From contig WION01000234.1 in the NCBI GenBank assembly GCA_015039365.1, positions 19,271 to 83,270 on the forward strand: a stretch of 64,000 nucleotides of DNA. Reading direction: 5' to 3'. Positions 1-11,200 of the stretch are shown here, piece after piece; within the stretch, counting starts at the first letter, position 1; the number at the start of each line of letters is the position of its first letter. The translations under genes and the position numbers were made by a program. Below the pieces are notes generated by a model. It saw only the letters and a list, made by a program, of their open reading frames with translations. It ran no database searches and had not been told where the DNA came from. This DNA comes from Amanita rubescens (Eukaryota > Basidiomycota > Agaricomycetes > Agaricales > Amanitaceae).

Positions 1-90
1 GACAATTCTCGCAGGCATTGCACGGCAGAATGTGAAAGGACATCATTGATCAGAGTCTTACCCTGAGCCTCGTTGCTTCCGTCGCTCGAC

Positions 91-1593
91 ATGACTTGTA
101 TCGATGACAATCCGCTGTCTCTCGTATTTCAAGGTCACTGTCGCCCTATTAACTGCGCCAAGTTCTCTCCTGACTGCAGTCTGATTGCCACAGGAGGTAA
201 GCGATTGCCCGATATGCCTTGAATAATGCTGAAATTTTTCTCGAAGGCGACGATGGGGACATATATGTCTGGTCATTGGCGAGACGGGAGTTAGACTGCA
301 GAATAAGCGCAGACCAAGGGCCTATTGCCACACTGGATTGGATCAACAACCCCTGCGCTTTCGGCAGGCACTACCTTATCTCGGCAGGGGCAGACGGAGC
401 ACTGAAATTATGGATAAAGGGAGAGAGTCGCGTGCGGTTTCCATCCTGTATCCTCCCAGTGGTTCAAGCTGATCCGGCATGTTTTGCAGGTAAAAGGCTT
501 TGCATTCGTAGCATCGCACCAGTTGTTCGATGGGCAAGTAGAGAGCATTGATTTGCACCGAAATCTTTTGGCTGCGGTCGGCAGTGGAAGGGTTGCCCTG
601 CTTGAGCTTGTTCTAGATGCTCTACGTGAGTAGCTACTTATGATAAATAGAATATTTATGTTAATTCAATCCACAGCGCCGTTCAGACATGTTATCACGG
701 ATCCCGAATTTCAACCGGGGACTTCGAGGATGCCGGCCCTTGCTAGAAGTGTCCACTTTTTTCAAGATGGGCAATCGGTCATGGTCAATTACCTGGACGC
801 GAGGGTTATGTTAGTTTGAAAGTCACATTGGGCACATACTCACAGCAGTCACAGCGCGGCATGGAATATTGCTCCCTGGAGATTGATGTGGAAGTATCGC
901 ATAGCGACGCGCATGTAAGCATTTTTGGCCTGAATCATAAAACGATGTTCAATGACTTGTGCAGCGGGAATACAGCATGGGACGACGAAACTCGAACACT
1001 TCTAGTTTGGAATCTAAATGATGGAATCAGTGTGTACCGCATCGATGATGGCCCACCAGTTCTCATTACAAAGCTTGAGATGACGATACGCAGGAACTTC
1101 CCAGTCCAAGTCACGTTTGGACCAAACGCATGCTTAGCCATCTCAGGGAGCGACAATGGGCATATTTATACATGGGACCTACACACTCGCAAGCTGGTGC
1201 AAGTTCTGCAACACTGTGAGGATGAGGTGGCCGTCCAGACTATCTCAGTAAGCAATTTGAATTCGATCGATGATGAACGAAATTGCTCACCAGTGACTAA
1301 ACTGCAAATCTTGCAGTTTGCTTGTGCAGGATATGGCCGCTATTTGATTGCAAGTGCCTCATCTGAGCACAATGGAAAGGAACAGACGATAGTTATCTGG
1401 ACTTCTGTGCGACCCATTGTCCCCTGATTCATGGATGAGTCTGATTGCAGCTTAGTCTTACCGGCAACCTTCGGAAGAAAACAGAAGTACGACAAGCGTC
1501 AATCTCTCCTATTCACGATTTCTACAAATCATCATTGTTTGCTTACTGGCGGGTAGCTTGCTCACAGTGATCGTTTACTACCGATATTTTTAA
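91..1593 (+). CDS. WD40-repeat protein with C-terminal membrane anchor
   Basis: Eight exons can be joined in one frame (91-196, 247-431, 490-625, 677-809, 846-914, 965-1247, 1317-1406, 1456-1593), giving 379 residues; all introns are GT-AG and 35-70 nt. The first exon opens with a WD40 blade (GHCRPINCAKFSPD), followed by DDGDIYVW, ADGALKLW, a SVHFFQDGQSVMVNY segment, GSDNGHIYTWDL and ASSEHNGKEQTIVIW. The last exon ends in about 18 hydrophobic residues (FLQIIIVCLLAGSLLTVIV) and a short YYRYF tail, a likely single membrane span with the propeller on one face. Such proteins recur as lineage-expanded families in Agaricomycetes; their partners are unknown. The start is the first ATG with open frame into blade 1. 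The total exon length divides by three, which supports the model. Confidence 0.8.
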
Positions 1594-2094
1594 ATGAAAT
1601 AAACTCGATTTGGAGATGCGTGCGCCGTGCGAGACATTCTATAATTCTAATGACTACACACCACCTAAGGACAGAGTCGACTTGAAGGGCCATCATGGGC
1701 GGAGCGAATTCACCGAAACGGTGCGGCCGTAGCCTAGTTAGTCGCAGAATCTCTGACCTATTGAGAATCTTCGTGATTACGGCTGATTGTGCATTACATA
1801 ATCTAGTTTCCTGCTGCTCCCGCCGCTCGATGCTCACCGTGGGTGGGACGCTAACCGGATCCACAGCCTCCTTGTCCAGATGCTATGTCGTGGCCACTGG
1901 TGGTGAGGGTGTTGAATCCAAAACAACGGTGGCCGCTCAACGGTCAAAACCAGGCAAGTCATCCGACTTAACAGCCTAACCTAATTGTCTTCTATTTCTC
2001 TAACAGCGGATCCCATTCAATTTGGAAAACAAAATGACTTGTTCGGATGGACGGCGTTTCGTCCTGTACTCTCATCTCACTCCCATCTAATACT
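1594..2094. other. Intergenic spacer
   Basis: Short ORFs occur on both strands but none shows a protein pattern or joins sensibly across splice sites. I see no RNA gene or repeat of note. It holds the 3' flank of the WD40 gene and the presumed promoter of the next gene. Confidence 0.5.
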
Positions 2095-3494
2095 ATGCCT
2101 CCCTACGCACCGGTGGGTAATCCGATTCATTTGTTGACATCGATGGTAACGCTGGTATAGCTTGAAACCGCGTCAGAATCCGGATTCCAAACCGACGACC
2201 AGGTTGATGAACTAGCCTCGGATGGAGAGGAATGCCAGCAATCGGACCATGAACAATCGACTTCCCCAACTCACGAAAGATCCTTCTCCATCGAATCTCG
2301 TCTGCCCGAACATATTGAACGAGTTGTGGAGGCAACACTCTCTAACATGGATGCTGTCCTCCAGTCTGCTGCCGGCAAGACGGACCTACCAGCAGAGTAT
2401 TTCATCTGGAAGTGGAACGCACAGATGGCAGCGCGCTTGGTTGAAGGAAAAGATGGAGGCCATGGTGTGTCTCTTGCATCGTTCTCTGGCGGTGGCGGGT
2501 ACTGACTAGTCGGGTGGCGGATCGCAGGAATCGCCGGTGTTGCCAACAGTCTGAAAACACGCAAGACCCCAAGGCGCAGCTCTTGAAGAGTTAGTGAGTC
2601 CCTGTCCTGAGAGCTACAATCCAGATGTCTGGCTAACTATGTCCATCAAGCTCTTGCTACACCGATAACGCCAAGACGACAAGGAACTCGCGATAGCAAC
2701 CTGGAAGCGGAGCTTCGCGCCCTTCTCATTAAACGTGCTAGTGAGTATTTGCCACTGCCATTATTATTTACCTAATCCTACATAGACGAAGCCGCCATAC
2801 CAGCATGCGAGAGCAGGGGTTTCCAGTGGTCCAAATTACTCGATATCTTGGCGGGAAATGGGTATTATCTCGACAACTATCCATATATCGCTCTTCCAGG
2901 AGCCACCGGCAAGAAGATGGGAATTCGAGGGCTATCAGCCAAAGAGATGCATACGCTCCTTGATGCGCTGCGGTCCTCAAATCATCGATGCGAGTTCAAA
3001 CCATACAAGTCACAATCCCTCCGAGACATCGAGGGTGCGGACAATCATCCTGACATTATATTTATGCTAATCTACAGCAGAACTTGTCGAAAGCGATGTC
3101 CCTGTGCTCATCCGCGCACCTCCCAAGGATAGCTCCCGAAGAAGCGAAAGGTTTTACCTCGATGGTTCGAAGGATTTTGAAGGTCACGAGATGTGCATGG
3201 AGCATCGAGAGTGTAGAGATGAACAGAGTATCACTGAGCCAGAGGTGAGCGAAATTGCTAACAAATCACGGCCATTGAACGAGATTTGCCATTACACAGG
3301 ATGAGAAACAAGCTGGAACAAGCCGAAACCGCTGGTCTTTGGCATCACCCGAACTGCCGCGGCCGCGATTGTCGCAGGAGGAATTAGGTGATGTGCCGAT
3401 GGGGCCAATGCCTAAAACCTTGAGCGCCGATGGGGAGCATAGCGAAGGAAATATAAGCCCTGTCGCAAAGCGCCAAAAGACCAAGCTTAAGTGA
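2095..3494 (+). CDS. Unknown multi-exon protein, basic C-terminus
   Basis: Seven exons fit one frame: 2095-2112, 2161-2466, 2550-2589, 2651-2740, 2786-3034, 3081-3244 and 3300-3494, giving 353 residues. The N-terminal half is acidic and polar, with a stretch ending AARLVEGKDGGHG. Then comes a compact segment with LRALLIKRA and, around residues 160-215, WSKLLDILAGNGYYLDNYP followed by GIRGLSAKEMHTLLDAL, which reads like a small helical domain. The C-terminus is polar and ends in a lysine/arginine cluster (VAKRQKTKLK) that could be a nuclear localisation signal. I do not recognise the family. The first exon codes only six residues; the ATG was chosen because it splices in phase into the second exon. 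The third exon, 40 nt, is the least certain part. Confidence 0.6.
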
Positions 3495-4840
3495 ATGTCG
3501 CGAAGAGAACATTATAAGCAAATGTGTTCGAATTCACAAGTTTACGTAGTGCATGAAAAGTAGTGTACCCTTATCACGAATATGCATTATGCAATCCACA
3601 CACGTTCTTCTTTTTTTCTTTCTTTTTCTTGAGAAATGCCGTTTTCTCAATAGTAGCAATTGCTGGCTTGTGTTGCGCAATCCGTACAGCTGACACTGGA
3701 TGGTGGTGTAACGTTTAACCGGTAACCTAGTATGAAACTGGATAGGATAACCCTCGTGATTACCACCGATTATGGATTATGTACATTATACAAAATATTT
3801 ATATCCTTATCATAGCCGCGTAGTCAGCTTAGTAATCACATTCACATTCCTCCCGGGCCAGTCATGGTCGCAAACCGATATCGCAGACTGGCCTGGCAAT
3901 CGCAGTCATCGAAATAGGGTGAGATGACCCAGCAGCTTGTGAGTATTTTATTCTCCGATGTATTGGACATAATCAGAGTCGTCGTTTCAACAGCTCGTTC
4001 GTGTGTTTGGCGGGTTCTTATTTTCTTCTGTTCCCCTTGCAGATTATATGCACAACCATGGTTCTGCAGACTGCAAGAATCATAAACTGCTTCGACAAAT
4101 TTTCGTCAAGCGGTCTCCTGAGCCTACCTAGCGAGATATGCAACATGTAGCCACCACGTCACCCCCCCGCTGGTGGAGATATATGTCTGCACCTATCCCC
4201 AGGTATGCGTCGATGGAATCGCAACTCATTTTCGTTGGGGTTTGCATACATATCAAATCAACGACAATTTCGGGACAACCATGATCGTCATCAAGTGGGA
4301 ACTCCCATCTTCGATCCATCCGCTCTCGCGGCTAGAGTGGAGGGCTCAAAGGCATTTGCAAAAGATTTCATGGCAAGGCATTTGCTCGATTCCACGTCTT
4401 TGGTTCCTCGTAATTCGACGATGCTGTCAACAGTTGCGATCATCCTGTTGTCCTAAAGGTCAGCGGCTTGGCTGCATTCTCATCTTTTACGACATAGCTG
4501 AGGCCTCGTAATTGATATGCGTGTGCGAGGCGTTCGGAAAGACGAGATTGTAATATGGGTAAGAAGGTGTATTGGATAATAGCATTGATTAATGGACAAA
4601 TAGGTCAATAGTATGCCGGTTATATTCTACAAGTCCCAAGATATGTCCAAGATGCCAATAATGCCCCGAAGGCCATAAGTCCCACCCGCAACCCAACGTT
4701 CATTATTCAGCGCGTCTCCGCCTTCCCTATTTGCCCATCCCCTAGCGCCACCCTCCCTTCCAGTTTTGTCACCGTTATCTTGTCCAGAACCTCCTCGTCA
4801 CCCCTATCGCCTCTCTCCATTTCTTGCCGGCCCCATACCC
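3495..4840. other. Spacer with possible gene debris
   Basis: No gene could be built. A short plus-strand frame at 4205-4456 contains a protein-like stretch (GTPIFDPSALAARVEG) but has no recognisable family, start or partner exons, so it may be a relic. There is a pyrimidine tract near 3608-3630. Confidence 0.4.
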
Positions 4841-5527
4841 CTACCACGACCATGTTCCCTCGAACTGTTGCAGCCTGTAGCATTCCCGGTGCACGCGAAG
4901 TACTTTTCTGCGCCAACGTTTACCCCCATTAGCCCAAAACCGGGCTTGTCGGCCGTCTGGATATACGTGGAATGTCATTTTAGCGCGCCTGTTGCAGAAT
5001 CCCCGAACCGTCCAATGAGCGACAGAGTCCGATCGCCAGTCACTACGGTGACACGGATCCCTTTCGGTGCCGTTCATGAGGGGCTCAAGAAAGAGTATCT
5101 TAGGGACTCACATAACGACCCAGTCAACCACCGTACCGTCGCGAACTACTTCCCTGATTTTGAAAGCATAGTCCTCCACTGCGAGCCGTGAAATCCATTC
5201 TACTGCCAACTCCTGCGATTGGTCAAGTGCCCTCTCGGGGCATCGTGCGCGCATTGCATAAATGTTGGGCATGACGATAAAGAATCGATGGTATTGTTGC
5301 GGGTGCGAGCGTCGGGGTGCGCGCGTCGGTAGTGTCACCAGTGTCACCGGGCACAGCGACGATGGTGAGGGAGTGACAATTTCCCTTTCTGCCACGAAGC
5401 CGTTACCGACAATGGCAGGGATGTTTGCAATCCATCGCATTTGCGCGCTTGTGTTTGCACAGTATAACCAAACGCGTTCTTGTCGTCTCAACCTCTCTAT
5501 CACTAACCACCTCATCATCGTCTTCAC
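4841..5527 (-). CDS. Hypothetical protein, two exons
   Basis: The minus frame from 5527 runs through ALDQSQELAVEWISRLAVED and KIREVVRDGTVVDWVV. A GTGAGT donor near 5117 and a TAG acceptor near 5050 then lead in phase into DWRSDSVAHWTVRGF and on to GRQARFWANGGKRWRRKVLR before a stop near 4844. The amino-acid mix and the in-phase junction look protein-coding, but I recognise no domain. Other ORFs overlap on both strands, so the gene may be fragmentary or extend further. The copia element begins about 115 bp upstream of the start used here, in what would be its promoter. Confidence 0.4.
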
Positions 5528-5636
5528 TGTTCTTATTTCTGATGTCTAAAGTACCTCAGCTCGGCGCTTTAACGTGACTACGATGCAATCGCAAGGATGT
5601 CGCAACGACGATTCCGGTAATTTCAAGACGCCGGAC

Positions 5637-5641
5637 GGAAC
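5637..5641 (+). repeat. Target-site duplication GGAAC, left copy
   Basis: GGAAC directly precedes the 5' LTR; the same five bases directly follow the 3' LTR at 17032-17036. Five-base duplications are usual for Ty1/copia integrases. Confidence 0.9.
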
Positions 5642-5742
5642 TGTTAAATATAGAATTATATTTATAGAATGATTAACTACTGATTGACTACAATCAATGT
5701 TACTCATATCGCTCGCGTCATCCTTTATGTATGACATAGAGA

Positions 5743-5805
5743 TGACATCATAATGACTTCATTATGATATCATGGTGACATCATGATAGACTCATGATCA
5801 CATCT
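5743..5805 (+). promoter_or_regulatory. Cluster of TGACATCAT-like motifs in LTR U3
   Basis: About 60 bp hold repeated and partly palindromic ATGACATCAT, TGACTTCATTATGA, GTGACATCATGA and GACTCATGATCAC motifs. They resemble bZIP (CRE/ATF-type) sites. They are present in both LTRs and could drive stress-responsive transcription; binding is inferred only. Confidence 0.45.
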
Positions 5806-5886
5806 TATGGTGTGCTTAGCACGCCATATCTTCTCATCTATACTATACACTTACACATATGTATTTACATATTTGTTCTCTCTTAG

Positions 5887-5894
5887 TATATAAA
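5887..5894 (+). promoter_or_regulatory. TATA box of the copia LTR
   Basis: TATATAAA lies in the middle of the LTR, with the same motif at 16870-16877 in the 3' LTR. It is followed about 35-45 bp later by a pyrimidine-rich stretch that could hold the start site. Confidence 0.65.
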
Positions 5895-6048
5895 CCTGTC
5901 CTGTATCGTAGAATAGGACAATCCATTCTCTTCCTCTTACTATCACTACTACGCCGAAGGGTAGTGCTAAGATCATATCGCAATAGGTAAGCTATTGCAC
6001 CTGCTCATGCTGTGGACACGCTCTCGCGTAGACCTGTCTTCTTCGTCA

Positions 6049-6060
6049 GGTTATGGGCCC
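6049..6060 (+). other. Primer-binding site, half-tRNA (initiator Met) type
   Basis: Immediately after the LTR comes GGTTATGGGCCC. This is the complement of the anticodon-stem region of initiator tRNA-Met, and the same motif primes Drosophila copia with an internally cleaved tRNA half. It is not the 3'-CCA-end complement used by most LTR elements. The same motif is kept in the inverted relative at 21378-21389. Confidence 0.8.
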
Positions 6061-6946
6061 CGCCGTCGATATTGCCAGGACCCACATCGCCGCTCGCTTG
6101 CTCGTCATCCGACATGATGTCCCACTGGTATAGTATCGCAGCGAGCCTGATATGGTCTTATCATCTTGATATTACTAAACCTTGATATGGCATATGCGCT
6201 AATGACATGCGCCCGGACCCTAGGGCTTTAGGGGGATCTCCTAGACACCCAGGGATAAGGGTACTTCCTATGTTTCTCGACGCTGGCATGGCAACGTCGG
6301 CCCCCACAGAGTTATACTTGCCCTCTGTGATGTGACTGGGGTATTCATGCACGATATAACATCATAAGCCCTTTAGAGGCTTTATAATACAATATGGCTC
6401 GTATATAGAAACTTCTAGTATAAAGGACGTGCTGACACCTCATTGTGGGTGGTACACGCAGTCTATTAAGGATGCGCCCTTAGGGACTCCTTTAGTCGGA
6501 ATGATCGATAGGATCATTCTAAGTTTGGGCTCTATGGTGATCCCATAATCCCATTTAGAAGTTTCATATTGGTTACCAGTCGTGCTTATATAATGGTCTG
6601 GGGGGTTTATGGACCAGACATTATTTCTATTTACAATCGCAACGGGTAAAACCGTGGTTCGCCCAAGAGCGCTAGAGCCAGCGATTGATTTTGCATGTCA
6701 TTTACAGCATTTAGGGATAATCCGAGCTTTCAAGACCGAGTGGACCTGTGGACCTGAGCTTTATCTAAGCTTGGCTTGTAACTAAGTTACTCAGGGTCGG
6801 TTGGTTTAACCGAATATGGACTGTACTCGTAATCGAGGAACTCTATATAGTCTGACATTCTAGTCTAAGGCACCCTGGTAACTTAATAAAGACGAATTAG
6901 ACTTCTAGCTTTAATTAAGCTTTAAGCTCATTAAATTCTCTTTTAG
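6061..6946 (+). other. Copia leader region, probably partly intronic
   Basis: No sense-strand coding frame is visible. The region is conserved in the inverted fragment at 20540-21377. The GTAAGC near 5988 and the TTTTAG acceptor ending at 6946 could define an intron of roughly 960 nt. A 63-codon frame on the opposite strand (6161-6352) recurs in the relative but looks like a by-product of nucleotide conservation. Confidence 0.45.
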
Positions 6947-7498
6947 GAAAGAAAACTGGATTCCGAAACTAGTACCCCGCTACCAGTTTACGAAGCCGAA
7001 GGAGAATCATTTCCTCCTGCCCGGAGATTACCTCCTTCTTACGACGCTCCAATCCCACCGTTTCCCTTAACCTTAGGGAACCGGACTTTTATTGATACAC
7101 CGGCACCAATTCCATCTTCGTCCAATCCTAGGACGATAGTTCGTGTTGTCAACCCTGACACCAGATTCGGTGTCACAACTCGTGGACCTGTCACAGTTCA
7201 CGATCGAAGAGATCACTTCCTAGCTGCACGACTTGAAAACGGTCGTACCTTGCAAGACGAAATAATACATCGTCGTCGACAAGAAGCTATCGAAGAAGGT
7301 GTTCCGCCCACCTTAGATCTTTGGATTCCACCCAGGGGCACTTCAGTTGCCCAACACATAGCAAATAGGCGTACACGCCGTAATCTCGAAAGAGATAACC
7401 AAGAGGTCGAAAACCTCGAAAATCAAAGAAACTTCCATTTCTTTTGGCGTCTTCTAACCGCCTATATCATAATCATCACCTCCGCCTTCCTCGTCTAA
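6947..7498 (+). CDS. Extra retrotransposon ORF upstream of gag, C-terminal membrane segment
   Basis: An open frame of 184 codons begins just after a TTTTAG acceptor and ends TAA one base before the gag ATG. It has no in-frame ATG, so a first exon must lie upstream. The product begins acidic, then is proline-rich (PPARRLPPSYDAPIPPFPL), then arginine-rich and helical (IIHRRRQEAIEEG; RRTRRNLERDNQEVENLEN). It finishes with RLLTAYIIIITSAFLV, a single hydrophobic span at the extreme C-terminus, as in tail-anchored proteins. Copia elements normally encode only gag-pol, so this is additional. It might target particles to membranes, but that is inference. I found no homology to an envelope protein. 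Confidence 0.6.
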   Translation, partial: ERKLDSETSTPLPVYEAEGESFPPARRLPPSYDAPIPPFPLTLGNRTFIDTPAPIPSSSNPRTIVRVVNPDTRFGVTTRGPVTVHDRRDHFLAARLENGRTLQDEIIHRRRQEAIEEGVPPTLDLWIPPRGTSVAQHIANRRTRRNLERDNQEVENLENQRNFHFFWRLLTAYIIIITSAFLV

Positions 7499-7499
7499 C

Positions 7500-8257
7500 A
7501 TGTCTAACGACTTGACGATTCCTAGTTCCATTCCCGTTTTGAATGGAACTAATTATAAAGAATGGGAACGCATGATGCGTTTCCTATTACAAACAAAGGG
7601 ACTGTTTCAGTACCTTAAGGATGATTATGTTCATCCTCCGCGGGTTACTCCGCTACAACAATTCTTCATTGACACAGGTGTTCGTGCAGCCATAACTGCA
7701 CAACCTGCGGTAGCAGCAGTTGCCGCGCATGGTTCACATGCAGCAATACCTGCAATTCCAGCCGTTGAGGGTCAACCGGCTATCACCCAACAAATGGTTG
7801 ATGATGCAAAGGCCGTAAAAAAGGCTTTTGAAGATTGGGTTGTCGAGGATGATCGCATCCTCGGATCCATAAATATGAAATGTTCTGCTACCATACAGCA
7901 GATCAATTCAGAAGTAAATGCCGCCAGAGTTTTATGGCGGAATTTAGCAAATCAATACGGTGTAACAACGTCTGCCGGTATCTATAATGACTTCCAATTA
8001 GCCGTTACTTGGAAGTTTCAAGATAAAAAGGATCCCACACAATCCTTAAACGACCTCCTCGCCATCATAAACCGCTTATCATCTAGCGGAATCGTATTAC
8101 CTGAAAACGTACAGGCAATGATTGTACTTTCAGCTGTCCCCCGTCATTGGGACAATTTTGCCGCTGTGGTTCTTGCCACAACAGAACCAACGGATCTTAC
8201 GATCCAAGGGATACTTCCCTTAATTCAGAATGAGTGGCGCCGAAGGCACCCTGAATC
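7500..8257 (+). pseudogene. gag: copia gag, 5' part, interrupted by nested transposon
   Basis: The ATG at 7500 follows the upstream ORF by one base. The sequence has the copia gag pattern: IPVLNGTNYKEWERMMRFLL near the N-terminus, then KAFEDWVVEDDRILGSINM and later DLLAIINRLSSSG. It forms the capsid domain that packages the RNA. The frame is intact to HPES at 8257, where a hAT-like insertion begins; coding resumes in the same frame at 11515. The insertion duplicated eight bases (CCTGAATC), so precise excision leaving one copy would restore the frame. As it stands, translation runs into the insertion and stops at 8384. Confidence 0.9.
8250..8257 (+). repeat. 8-bp target-site duplication of nested hAT-like element, left
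   Basis: CCTGAATC here and at 11507-11514 flanks the insertion exactly. Eight-base duplications are the hallmark of hAT transposases. Confidence 0.85.
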
Positions 8258-11200
8258 GAGCACTTTGCGATCCCCCCCCAATTCCGCGCGGATTCCGCGT
8301 TATTCCTCGCGGAATCCGCGGACTCATTCCGCGTTATTCCTCGCGGAATCCGCGGACTCATTCCGCGGAATCCGCACTTTTTAATGTAGTCTTTGTAGTC
8401 TAATTTGTAATACTATATTTTTGAGAGTTTTTTTTACTGATCCATTCCTCGAGGAATGATTCCACAGGTGTGGAATTGTTCCGTGGAATGAGTCCGCACT
8501 TTTTGAAGTCTTTGTAGTCTTTGTAGTCTCATTTGTAATACTACCATTTGCCAAGAGTATTATGTGACCGTGGGAAAAAAATTGAAAAATTTGTGAAAAA
8601 TGCAGAAAAATCATGTGATCAGAATGGTGTGGAAATGAACATGCCAAACAAGGCCAAACTGAAGATATTTGCAAAATACTGTTTTAAACGCTTCGTGTTG
8701 AAAAATTGAAAGGCTGCCAAAAAATCTTGAAAAATCCGCAAAAATCATGTGATCAAGGTGGTGCAAGAATTATGTTCCAAAACAAGGTCAAACTTAAGAT
8801 ATTTGCAAAATACTTGTTTAAACACTTTGGGTTGAAAATTGAAAGGCTGCCAAAAAATCTTGAAAAATCTGGAAAATTCATGTGATCAAGGTGGCACAAT
8901 AATTATGTTCCAAAACAGAGCCAAACCCAAGATATTTGCAAATACTTCTTAGGTGATAAAACAAACCAGGTGTGGGTTCAGAGAGAGACTTACATAGCAG
9001 GTGCAGGGATGACTCAAGGATGTGGTGACAATGTGATGATGGACTTACATAGTAGGATTCTGAAAACTAATCTAATATCAGAAAAACAGCTGAAAATAGA
9101 TAAGGGTATATAAAGCTTTACAACAATTGAAAAGCATATACTAATCAGGAAAATGGTGGAAAATAGATAAGGGTATATAAAGCTGTATAACAACTAAAAA
9201 GTCTATAATATATACAACTCTGATATATCAATTGATAATCTAATATAAAGGACAGTGGGGTTGGTGGATTTCACAAGGTAGCCCAGAATTGGCACTTTCA
9301 CAAGTATGGGACTATCTGACAAATGAATGTACATAAAAGGCTACAATATCATGATCAGGAAAAATAAGTATTACAATTGTGGGCAATGGCTATAAGATTT
9401 GCCAAAAGCTACCAGCTGTCTCAGGGTAGATAAGAGACAGTAGCAATGGCAGATTACATCACAGATATCAGAGTGTGACCAATGGATACTAGTAGTTACT
9501 AATATATACAGCTTTGATATGTATTGATTGATAATGTAATATGTATAAAGGATGGTAGATTTCACAAATACCTTCAAGCATGGACATGGTATTTATATGT
9601 GCTATGTATAGATGTAAGCAAGTATAAAGAACACATGGAAGACAGAATCAAATGCTTGAGAACATAATTGAAAACTTGGAAACATATGGAACATAGTAGA
9701 TTGCTAACTTGGTCTCATAGAGGAGTAGATATCATGGATTTGAAAACAACATTCAGAGCTGCAAGTGGTTTTGTGCATATAACTAGATTGTCCCAATCAA
9801 CAATTCCTACTCCACAATTACTATGTAAGCCATTATCAGGCTTTATCTACTGTTTCAAGAGTTATAATGAAAGATCAAGCAATGATAGACTACACAATAT
9901 CAGACATTACAAAGAATTACAGTTGATATATCTGAATTGTATTGAAGTATCAGCCAGTGATATTTTGCACAACAGTGTTGAAGTGATCAAGACATTATAA
10001 GGTCTTACAAAATCTGTGACAATCTGTTTGTCTGACTTTTATTTGATACCTGATATTATCAGGTCTTACAATTTCTCAAACATTCTGGCACTATATGAGC
10101 TTGAGATAGCACTGTCTTATCCACCCATTATATTGTAGCCTTTTACATTCATTTCCCAGATGGTCCCATCATCCATACTTGTGAAAGTGCAAATTCTGGA
10201 CCTACCTCAGCATGAAATCTACCAACCCTACCATCATTTATATAACATTATCAAGGTTGGCCCAGACTTACCAATTCCCTGCTCTTTGCCCTATGATACC
10301 CTACACATTTACCTCCATACACTGTGTATCTAAAGACCTATATTCATTAGAATTTGACTTACTGTTCTCCAATACCATCACCAAGGTCTTGCCTAAACAA
10401 TATTGTCCACCCTCTGTCAACAGTTGTCTCAAACCTGTTTAGTTTGCCAGACACCTCCATCATGGGGCTGAAGCTTGATAGGAAGAGACTGACATGATCA
10501 TAGCACACTGACTTCACTATGTACTACTAGTATGACAAATTACCAAGGAATCATCTAAGCCCCCTTCCTCCTTGACTTTGATGATATCACCAATCACATT
10601 TATTCATGACTTCTGACAACATGTCATAGGTGATTAGTGGTCACTGGTTGTTGCTGGCACAAGGTGAGATTGTGCAGATGGACCATGGCACACAACTAGA
10701 GCACCAGCAACTCCTGCACCGGCTACACCCCTGCACTTTGCAAATTGCAACTGGCAGCAGCAACACATTGCAAGTTTCTCACACTTGCATCCTAAAAAGT
10801 ATCTTGCAAATACAATATGTCCAGTTTGGCCTCACAATTCTTCAAATATGACCTGGATCACATGGTTTTTCTGCATTTTTCAAGAACTTTTTAAAATTTT
10901 ATTAAAAATATAAATGATGCCAAACAACCATGCATACCCATCACAAGGGTATCCAAATGTGGTATCTAACATTACATATGGCAGAATAGGACAATCCTAA
11001 TATACTAACACTAAATAACAATGCAACATCATCACATTCAAAAGGACAAGAAGTGAACATTCACTTTTATGTACAATATACATCATCCATGTTCCTTGTG
11101 ACATTCTTACAACATGCAATACAAGTACAAACAATGACAAATAAGCATCAGAGTTGAAACAAGTGAGAAAATAGCTTTCAGATGCATATACATTCATTAC

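Larger units (their letters stand above)
5642..6048 (+). repeat. 5' long terminal repeat
   Basis: This 407-bp LTR (TG...CA) matches 16626-17031 except for one T in TATTTACAT versus TATTACAT. It contains a TATA box, a U3 cluster of TGACATCAT-like motifs (5743-5805), and in the 3' part a GTAAGC splice-donor-like site near 5988. That donor could remove much of the leader up to an acceptor at 6946. Confidence 0.95.

Noticed and set aside
5583..5641. Host ORF apparently interrupted by the copia insertion
   Set aside because: Joining both flanks gives short open frames on either strand, but none has a recognisable pattern or splice support, so disruption of a gene cannot be claimed.
6161..6352. 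Minus-strand 63-codon frame repeated at 21087-21278 (plus), apparently a conserved small protein
   Set aside because: Both lie in homologous copia leader DNA in opposite orientation, antisense to the element; identity follows from nucleotide homology and no family pattern is seen.
9668..10000. 110-codon ORF inside the nested hAT-like element
   Set aside because: AT-rich, no transposase motifs (no catalytic or dimerisation region), composition as in the flanking non-coding sequence.
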